From: Talinum fruticosum
Taxonomy: Eukaryota; Streptophyta; Magnoliopsida; Caryophyllales; Talinaceae
Reading direction: 5' to 3'
Assembly: GCA_021018815.1 (NCBI GenBank)
Contig: JAITYX010000022.1
Span: 3,596,001-3,660,000 of the forward strand
Length of the DNA stretch: 64,000 nucleotides
Shown: positions 56,911-64,000 of the stretch, one piece after another
Layout: every line of letters starts with the position of its first letter
Numbering within the stretch: the first letter of the stretch is position 1
Notes under the pieces: model-generated
Told to the model about the DNA's origin: nothing
What the model saw: the letters and a program-made list of their open reading frames with translations, nothing else
Database searches by the model: none
Program-made: the position numbers and the translations under genes

Positions 56911-58850
56911 ATGCCTAAAAGAGGTTCCGCTCCGGATTTTCTAGGCTCTGCAACTAAGAAGCCGAGAACCAAGAGCCAAGAGGGCCCTTCTAACCCCTCC
57001 AAAATCCTCATCATATAACATCTTATGTTGGATGATAAATTCTTTCCAACTAGAACCTTTTCATGGTTGAAACACATCAAGACCACCAGGGTACACAACT
57101 TTTTTGTTTCAGTGAGTTTATATACCCGGAACTCGTTGCTTGAGTTCTATTTGAACCTCTCTTGCTCCGAGGGGATCATCACCTCAAGAGTTCACAACAC
57201 GATGAGGTTCCGCTCCAGCATTTTCTAGGCTCGCAACTAAGAAGCCGAGAACCAAGAGCCAAGAGGGCCCTTCTAACCCCTCCAAAATCCTCATCATATA
57301 ACATCTTATGTTGGATGATAAATTCTTTCCAACTAGAACCTTTTCATGGTTGAAACACATCAAGACCACCAGGGTATACAACTTTTTGTTTCAGTGAGTT
57401 CATATACCCGGAACTCGTTGCTGAGTTCTATTTGAACCTCTCTTGCTCTGAGGGGATCATCACCTCAAGAGTTCACAACACGGTGAGGTTCCGCTCCAGA
57501 TTTTCTAGGCTCCGCAACTAAGAAGCCCGTAACCAAGAGCCAAGAGGGCCCTTCTAACCCCTCCAAAATCCTCATCATATAACATCTTATGTTGGATGAT
57601 AAATTCTTTCTAACTAGAACCTTTTCATGGTTGAAACACATCAAGACCACCAGGGTATACAACTTTTTGTTTCAGTGAGTTCATATACCCGTAACTCGTT
57701 GCTTGAGTTCTATTTGAACCTCTCTTGCTCCGAGGGATCATCACCTCAAGAGTTCACAACACGAGTGATTTGTATAAATCTCTCTCTCCTCCATCGTCTT
57801 TTTAAAGTCTCTTCTATCTTTCTCAACATCAACCCCATCCCCTTCAACGAAGTTCGTTGATGAGTTTTTCAAAAATACGCTAAGGAAGTCCCCGAGTCAC
57901 GTAAGAATTTTTCCGTGACTCGGATGAAGACCGAGGCTAGACTTCTTTGTTTCTTGCTGATGAGAACTTTCTTCTCTCATCGTTCCAACAAAGAGAATCC
58001 CAACTCAAAGATTCTCAAAGCTTTGTTTGACATTCTTGAGGGCTACGATGTAGACCTCTTTCCCGCAATAATTGAGCGAGATGGCATCCGTGCCAGCTCA
58101 AACAAAGAAATCCACCCTTCTTCCTTTCGGAGCCCTTCTTAACTTTGTCTTTAAACAATTCAAGGTTCCGCTCCCTTAGACCCAAACGAAGTCTCCGAGG
58201 CTGCCATCGTTGTTGGCGTAAAAGAACTTCTTGGATATGGGTACCAGGAAACCCAACCCGGTGTCCGGGTCCACAGCTCGAACCGAGGCAACCTTCCCTC
58301 CACCTCGGACTTAGACTCCTCTCTCACTCCCTTCTCTACCTGGTGGTGCTTCCACCTCAGGTCCTCCTCGCGAAGCCACTGCCGCTTTGTCTACCGTATC
58401 GATAGAAAAGCTCTTCTCTATGTCCACGGAAATCCGGGGACACTCTTCGCTCCTTCAAGCCCGTCCTTTAGTCTATGACCATCAATCGGAAGACGACACA
58501 ATATCATATTCGAGAGCAATAAGATGTGCTCCTCGAAATGAAGACCCCGGTTAAGGAGCAACAGGAGATGCTTGAGCTCCTCGGAGAAAGGCGCACCAAA
58601 GCGGCTCAGGACCTGGACAGCTCGGATACATCCGAGGAGTCCTTGAGCCTCGCCAAGTCTCCATCCGGAGAGCCAATCGAAGAAGAAGAGGAGGTTATGG
58701 TTGAAGCGGCTCCTTCGAGGAGAAGGAGAAAGAAGAGAAGGAAGAAGAGAAAGAGGAAGAAGAAGAGAAGCGAGGAAGAAGCCGATGGACAGGGTGCTCC
58801 GGTTCCTCAACCAGAACCGATAAGCTCGAGACAGCAATATGAGTGAATCG
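56911..58850 (+). pseudogene. Copia element 2 third ORF, PF20167-like / env-position (broken)
   Basis: Start ATG 56911 (MPKRGSAPDFLGSATKKPRT, Lys/Arg-rich N-terminus). The following segment contains FSWLKHIKTTRV, ELV-EFYLNLSCSEGIITSR and ICINLSLLHRLFKVSS, a pattern I know from the putative plant transposon protein domain (PF20167) that SIRE and Athila elements carry 3' of pol. The downstream part (57915-58142) has KILKALFDILEGYDVDLFPA. The tail 58526-58846 is strongly charged and coiled-coil-like, with a Glu run and a long Lys/Arg run (RRRRKKRRKKRKRKKKRSEE), possibly a nuclear-localisation signal. The N-terminal third is triplicated, which destroys the frame. Function unknown. Confidence 0.55.
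56921..57765 (+). repeat. 283-bp segment in three tandem copies within the third ORF
   Basis: gaggttccgctcc starts copies at 56921, 57204 and 57485 (periods 283 and 281). The copies are nearly identical, so the triplication is recent compared with the decay of pol. Confidence 0.96.
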
Positions 58851-59535
58851 GAAGACCTCGCGGATATTGGACAGTCCGCGAAGTCAAGCCGAGGAAGCAC
58901 CCCTTTATGACATTCTAAGAGGATGAGCCTCTGGACAACCTAGTTCTGGGTCAACCACTCGGAGCCGAGCCACTTCCAGAGATACCGGTCTGCTGCCGCC
59001 AAGATCTTCAATATCTTCACAAGCATACCAGGTGCATGCGCACCACACGCTCATCCGCCTCAACTCGGACCGCCTCGACTCCACCATCTTAATTTTTTTC
59101 CTCTTTTCTTTTTTGTTTTTTGTTTTGTCCAGACATAAATTGTATCGGCTTGATATATTCTTCCCTATTTTTGTGTTTTTGCTTGAAAGGCAAGGGGAGA
59201 ATACTTGAAAATTGTTGTCTTGTTTAGGGGAATTTTCACCCTCTTTTATGTGGCTTTTTTTTCGTATATATGAATGAAGTTTATGATTTCGAGCATATTG
59301 ATTTCTAAGTACAACTCTTTACGAGTTTAAATTCCTTGTTTAGTTTTGCTCCGATATATCGGCTAATTTCTCTATCTTGCTCCGATATAATTACTCACGA
59401 TTATCTCGCGAAATATTCTAAGTTCAAATCACTTCACTCATTACTCTATATTTTGAGCTATTCTACTGAGAAAGAATGAAAACTCATGATTTTTCACTAA
59501 CAAAGTTTCTATCTAAATATGGAATGTCTTTCATC
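58851..59535. other. Copia element 2, 3' untranslated region
   Basis: Weak continuation of coding character to about 59090 on the plus strand, then T-rich and AT-rich DNA up to the polypurine tract. No domain seen. Confidence 0.5.
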
Positions 59536-59548
59536 AAAAAGGGGAGAT
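59536..59548 (+). other. Polypurine tract, copia element 2
   Basis: aaaaaggggagat directly before the 3' LTR, in the tttcatcaaaaaggggagat context shared with copia element 1 and typical of SIRE elements. Confidence 0.88.
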
Positions 59549-61006
59549 TGAAGACTCGGATTCGAAACTATATCATTCTGAGTACTACCAAAGACTCGGT
59601 ACAAATCTCATCCCTCCTAAGTTTTGATTACAAGTCATTTTGAGTGTTATAGAAACTACTGCATATGTTTTTATTCGATTCTGACCGACTTTGAAAACAC
59701 ATTTTTATCTATCTTCTCTCACCGATGTTTCGAGTCACTCGGATCACTCAGATTTATCGCATGTTCAAATAATCTCTCTAACACTTCTTATCCGAGTTCG
59801 ACTGCATATTCTAAAGTAAAGTGAATTATAGTGTTAATTTAACTTTCTAAGTCAACATGTTTGTTTGAGAATTATTTGTCCGGATCAAGTACGTATACTT
59901 TGATGTTTTCACTCTTATAACTTGATCTTTCTTAAGACTTGTCTCGATGGAATTTGAGTATAATGAATATTAGACTTAGAAAATTCCACTCTTCTAGGCT
60001 TAAGATAATTATACACTTAATTATTTTAATTAAATTATTATTTGTGCCTAATCGTGGACCAAAGTATTTTATACTTTGAGAACCAAAATTGCTTACTTTT
60101 GTAGGTTATCTAAACGAGGTTATCTCATTTTTGAATTACAAAAGTGATCGGCTTCAAGCTGTCAATCACCAGCAGACAAGGCCCGGACGCTCTGTCAAGG
60201 TTATCTGTTTCCAAAACCGAAAAACTTCAACGCTAAGCTCAACGGTGGTTTCCACCTTACTTTTCGGACACCATCAGCTGATTGGAGCACCTTTAGGAGC
60301 CAAGAGCCGTTGTACAACGTTCACATCTCAACGGATCTTTTCTAAGCGACTCGGAAGAACCGTTACAACGGTCACAAAAGACTTCGTTCGTAAACTAGTC
60401 ACAACGGCTAATTTGTTTGGTCATCTATAAATAGAAGCCAATTCTTAAGGCTTGAAGATTGCTGAATTTATTGTCAACACACATTACTTAAGCAATAGTC
60501 ATTGTATTCATACTCAATCTTCTATTTACAACTCCCAACTTGTAATTCATACTTTCCGAGTTGTAAAGTCTTGTAATCAATCACATACTCTTTCTTACTT
60601 TCTAAGTACGGTCCCTTGACCGAGCTGTAAGGGTTAACTCAACTCAATTGTCCCTAACTGTAAAGGTTACCTCGGTTAGGAAGTACTAGATCAAATAAGG
60701 GAATTTCGAATCTAGGAAAATTCCGTAAGGAATTGTTTAAGGGAGCAATTTTGGTTTAGTCTGCTGTATTTTGTGGATTCAAAATAGTGGATTTGACTTG
60801 ATGCTTGAACTAGCACTGTCTCGTGGTTTTGTGCCCCAGGAGGGTTTCCACATATATCCGTGTTCACGCTTTTCCGAGTCCAATCTAGACTCGGATTGTC
60901 TTGATTATTCTTTTCAAGCTTTAATCTTCCAAGTTTGTTAAAATTCACTCATCACCCTATTCACCCCTCTCTAGGGTGACTAAGACTCTCCAAGAGCAAA
61001 CCTTCA
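59549..61006 (+). repeat. Copia element 2, 3' LTR
   Basis: 1,458 bp, TGAAGACTCGG...AACCTTCA. The TATA word is at 60425-60434. Uninterrupted counterpart of the split 5' LTR. Confidence 0.95.
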
Positions 61007-61011
61007 CACAC

Positions 61012-62150
61012 AAACCATGAGCCAAATTATATTTACTACAAAGGGTTATTTTGTTCATATTGAAAAGTTAAGTAAGGATCTGTACTCATTAAACAGCTTA
61101 AGTTTACATGCAACAACCGAGAAAGTAAGGATACTCAATGAAAAACTACTTTAGAAATTTATCTACTTGAGTTTAACATTAAAAACCAAATTACTAAGCA
61201 ACAAGAAGAGGATAAATGAGAACTCTATTTTAATAACCCTTGGGATAAAAGTAAGAAATTTGTGAAAATTACCCAAATAAAATCTTAATATACTTTTATC
61301 CGAGTGAAAACAAATGGTGTATACACACCGAGCTTTAGTTATTATCCAAAGATGCATTGATCATGACATTTTCTAGGTAAAAATAAATGCATCTACGCAG
61401 AACAAGATATAGAATTTTTAGGTTTAGAGATCAAGATCAAACAAGTAATTTTGCGAAGCATTTCTTCAAAAAATAGATAACTTTTCCGAAAAAATTGAAG
61501 ATATAAAACAACTCGAAAGGTTTTTAGGATGTCTAACATATGCATAAGATTTTATTAAACATCTTGCAAGTTAAGAAAACCTTTACAACAAAACCTTAAG
61601 AAAGAGGTAAGTTGAACTTGGACTACTAATAATTCAAAGATTGTGTAGAACTTTAAAAAGTTATGCAAAAGTCTTCATGTTCTTAATTTGCCTAATGATG
61701 AAGATGATTTGATTCTTGAGACAAATACTAACAATGAGCATTAGAATGCAGTCTTAAAATCAAAGAAGGAGAAAAACTCTGTAAATATATGGAAGTAGTA
61801 ACAAATCTAAATGCAATTATTCGACGATGAAAAAGAGATTCTTGTAGTGATAAATGGGAATAAAAAAATTCTTAATCTTTCTAATGTCGAAACTTTTTCT
61901 TATTCAAATTGATTGCAAATGAGTAATTGGTTTTGTGAATAAGAATTTATTAGTATGCAAGCGCAAAGAAGGTTCCTGTGTTGGCAATTATGGCGTCACA
62001 AATTTTCCTTTTCTATTGACCATATACGGGGATTGAAAAACTCTTTAGCCAGCAGTCTCACACAAAAGTTAGCCTATGTCGAACATAACCAAACTCCAAT
62101 CAACTAGAATCAAATCAATGAAAAAAGTATTGTTACTACGAAGATAAGTG
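61012..62150 (+). pseudogene. Endogenous pararetrovirus RT-RNase H remnant
   Basis: Plus-strand continuation of the remnant broken at 37635. The translated pieces follow the order of a caulimovirus-type polyprotein: RT lead, late RT with the connection to RNase H (about 61420-61600), then RNase H with its acidic residues and C-terminal end (about 61690-62100). The early palm with the catalytic box is missing or unrecognisable, consistent with an internal deletion near 61200-61350. At least eight in-frame stops and several frame changes are present, so it cannot make protein. Similarity is clearer to pararetroviruses than to LTR elements because of the RNase H and the AT-rich codon use. Genus not assigned. 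Confidence 0.72.
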
Positions 62151-62700
62151 TCACATTCTACTAGATTCGTACTATACTTTAGTTTAATTTCAAGAAAAAA
62201 GATGTCACTTCGGAATGACTATTCCCACCATTTAATAGCAGAACAATTATACCTCCTAGAAATAAAAATTCATTATTTAAAAATTTCTAGAGACATTTAT
62301 GAGAAAATAAGTGGATATATCCATGAGAAATGGTTCGGAGAACCGTACACAAGCGTCATCGAGCATTGGAACAATTACTCCAATGATATACGGGAATCAT
62401 GGGGATCTTAAATAACTTTTACGAGATAATTCGAAGTAGGAGTAAGAATAAATAATATAATATGATCTAGTGATCTCATATTATTTGCATGGAAATATGG
62501 AGTAGTGACTTGTTTCGGATGAGGAATTCCAAGACTGGCAAAAAAATTTTTTCTCGGAATCAATCAATTTTAATAAATACATGCTCAAAAAATTCATTGG
62601 ATTTTCACAACAATCAAATGACCCACAGTTGTATCTCTATGGGCTAGTATTAATATTTGTATTCAATATACAATGATAGAAATTGAAGATGGAAAAATTA
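62148..62700 (+). pseudogene. Possible pararetrovirus 3' ORF remnant
   Basis: An 87-codon frame (62148-62411) and short following pieces have the same codon bias as the RT-RNase H remnant and sit where caulimoviruses place the ORF after pol (inclusion-body/transactivator gene). I cannot confirm the family from the residues. Stops follow in all frames after 62411. Confidence 0.35.
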
Positions 62701-63194
62701 AGCTAGCTCATTATTAGTTAATTTAAGCAATTGATCTTGATAATCTATCGATTTAGAGTATGATTGGATTTCTCAAAAGGAAAAGAATAGTTGCTAATCC
62801 TACTTTAGCGAGGATAATTGGATTCTTATATGTATCATCAAATGTGGTCCATGATTAAAAGAGGTCGTAAATTAATGCACTCGCTAAAATACTATATTTA
62901 GATATCCAAGTGAGTAGACGAAATACTTAGAAGATAATTGTGCTATTTCGGAAGATATTGATGATTATTTATTTAATGTTGGAGTTGAAAAATTCTTATT
63001 ACAAAAGGAAAAAATGCATCTACATACTTTATTCTCACAATGAAGTCCTGAATATCTTGATTTTGAGATTGTTGATGATGAGTTGAAAAGAGGAATTAGA
63101 GAGGAAGACATGCAGAATCTCAATGATGATATTAAGTGCTTTAAAAAGAAGCTACACCACCATTTCAAGTACTTATGTATTATTGTATTAGTAT
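62701..63194. other. AT-rich DNA with no recognised gene
   Basis: Acid-rich short frames on the plus strand (about 62930-63150) with stops. They may be the last trace of the pararetrovirus or plain intergenic DNA. Confidence 0.4.
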
Positions 63195-63380
63195 TAGGGC
63201 TGGCCAATGGGCAGGGTCCCCATTGGGCCGGTAGGGTCGGGCCAAAAAGAAAGGGTCAAAGCCCAATTTTAGTAATAAAAGGATTAGGCTGAAAAAGGTC
63301 ATTTGAAGTTGGACCTTTAAAGGATCGGTCGCGGGTCATTAACGGGTCAAAGCAAAAAGGTCAAACCCTATTCATCCACC
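63195..63380. other. Possible hAT-type transposon terminus
   Basis: TAGGGCTGGCCAATGGGCAG followed by GGGCCGG and GGGTCGGGCC words and further gggtcaaagcccaa inverted words resembles the G/C-rich ends of plant hAT elements (TAGGG-TGGCAATGGG type). The other end would lie outside the window, so the 8-bp target duplication cannot be tested. Confidence 0.35.
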
Positions 63381-63421
63381 CAGTTGAACTCTCGGATGCT
63401 CTGTCTCTCTCTCTGTCCATC

Positions 63422-63748
63422 GTGTTCTTACTGCTCCACCCCCTCCCCGCTCTCTCTCTCTCTCTTCGTCGCTCTTCCGCCATCTCGCCGGTGAATCTCG
63501 CTCTCTTTCGCTTCCGCCGAAACCCTAATTTGGGTTTGAGTTTGAATTACTGTGAGATATTGAATAAGTATAGGTCAGATCTAACGAGGCCGTTTGACGA
63601 GGCAATGAACTTTTTGAACGAAATGGAGAAGCGACTTGAAATCTCTGCAAGGAGGCTTTTGTCAGCACCGCCTCCGGAAGTCCGTCTTTCTCTCTCCTCC
63701 AACTCTTTCCTTGACTTTGTGTTTTTTCCAAATTCGAGTTATAGTTGA
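63422..63748 (+). pseudogene. KNOX2-domain fragment (KNAT2/KNAT6-like class I KNOX)
   Basis: An open frame of 108 codons begins in a CT-rich leader (63405-63465). From about 63547 it encodes YCEILNKYRSDLTRPFDEAM followed by NFLNEMEKRLEI. This is the second half of the KNOX2 domain of class I KNOTTED-like homeobox proteins; the KNAT2/KNAT6 type has Y-C-[DE]-I-L--K-Y-[KR]-[ST]-D-L-[AT]-R-P-F-D-E-A. KNOX2 mediates dimerisation. The KNOX1 domain, ELK and homeodomain are absent, so it is a fragment: a captured exon, or one exon of a gene extending right of the window. The codons after EKRLEI do not match the family and may be intron. Confidence 0.55.
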
Positions 63749-64000
63749 ACTCATTCTTGCCTGTTTTGAATTAGGTTTGTGTTTTTATGTTGGATATCTT
63801 CATTGTTTGGTGAATTTGTTAGTATTTTGTGTGAAAATGATTTGAGGGTTCTTCTTGAAGATAAAGTTATTGCTTGTAATCGTGAAATTTGCTGCGAAAG
63901 TGGCTCCTTTTGGAGTGTTTATGGCTAATTTCAAGAATTTGGGTTAGTATTTTGTGTGAAATGACTTGAGGGTTTTTCGAGTATTAGGAGCAACAGGAGA
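63749..64000. other. Intron- or UTR-like T-rich sequence
   Basis: No conserved coding. A ~36-bp word (ttagtattttgtgtgaaa-tgacttgagggt) occurs at 63819 and again at 63943. The base composition resembles an intron or leader. Confidence 0.4.

Larger units (their letters stand above)
37636..61006 (+). mobile_element. Ty1-copia element 2 (SIRE-like), split by an Athila insertion
   Basis: About 11.2 kb without its insert. 5' LTR 37636-38726 plus 50939-51336 (split), primer site 51339, gag-pol 51396-56339, third ORF region about 56911-59090, polypurine tract 59536 and 3' LTR 59549-61006. Target duplication TACAC (37631-37635) against CACAC (61007-61011), one mismatch. The left terminus reads CGAAGACTCGG instead of TGAAGACTCGG. 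It shares LTR words, TATA box, PPT and protein blocks with copia element 1, in the opposite orientation. Its host sequence is the pararetrovirus remnant. Confidence 0.9.

Noticed and set aside
1..64000. tRNA or rRNA genes
   Set aside because: No cloverleaf with A and B boxes and no rRNA-like stretch was noticed by eye. The only tRNA-like matches are the short retrotransposon primer sites. A tRNAscan-SE run would settle it.

Overview
This is plant nuclear DNA that consists almost entirely of transposable elements. It has no bacterial-type operons, no rRNA or tRNA genes that I could see, and no intact cellular gene. The evidence for a plant is the repertoire: an L1-type LINE with a DUF4283 ORF1, two Ty1-copia elements with the SIRE-type polypurine tract, an Athila-type Ty3-gypsy element with a tRNA-Asp-like primer site, Ogre/Tat-type reverse transcriptase, a CACTA (En/Spm) transposon, endogenous caulimovirus-like sequence and a fragment of a class I KNOX homeobox gene. 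The species cannot be told from the window. The KNOX fragment resembles the KNAT2/KNAT6 type, which fits a dicot but does not prove one.

Layout. 1-4,140: decayed LINE on the minus strand. 4,140-7,130: AT-rich DNA with an (AAT)n/(AAG)n microsatellite. 7,131-8,640: probable solo LTR. 8,641-12,408: two tandem units of a large repeat, each made of a ~38-bp minisatellite followed by a decayed DUF7745/plant-mobile-domain-like ORF. 12,409-21,143: complete SIRE-like copia element on the minus strand with TSD TTGCA. 21,144-25,397: Ogre/Tat-like RT-RNase H remnant, a third copy of the large repeat and a second RT fragment. 25,398-28,985: 3.59-kb TG/CA-type insertion, probably a Tekay/Del-type solo LTR, with TSD TCAAC. 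28,986-30,847: rest of the split RT fragment, then LTR-like DNA. 30,848-36,952: CACTA element with a broken tnp2-type transposase.

36,953-62,700 is a three-level nest. An endogenous pararetrovirus remnant (about 37,100-37,630 and 61,012-62,700) is cut by a second SIRE-like copia element on the plus strand (37,636-61,006). The 5' LTR of that element is itself cut by an Athila-like element (38,727-50,933, TSD GGTCC). The order of insertion is therefore pararetrovirus, then copia, then Athila. 62,700-64,000 is a low-complexity stretch, then a possible hAT-type terminus and a KNOX2-domain fragment.

No element looks autonomous as read: each coding region carries stops or frame changes. Differences between paired LTRs cluster at CG-rich words and include transposed-letter changes (for example cgacc versus cagcc). 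Some of the frame breaks may therefore be base-calling or consensus errors at methylated cytosines rather than true decay. The most interesting items are the three-level nest, the large repeat that couples a minisatellite to a mobile-domain ORF, the extra 3' ORF with a triplicated 283-bp segment in only one of the two sister copia elements, and the KNOX fragment beside a possible transposon end.
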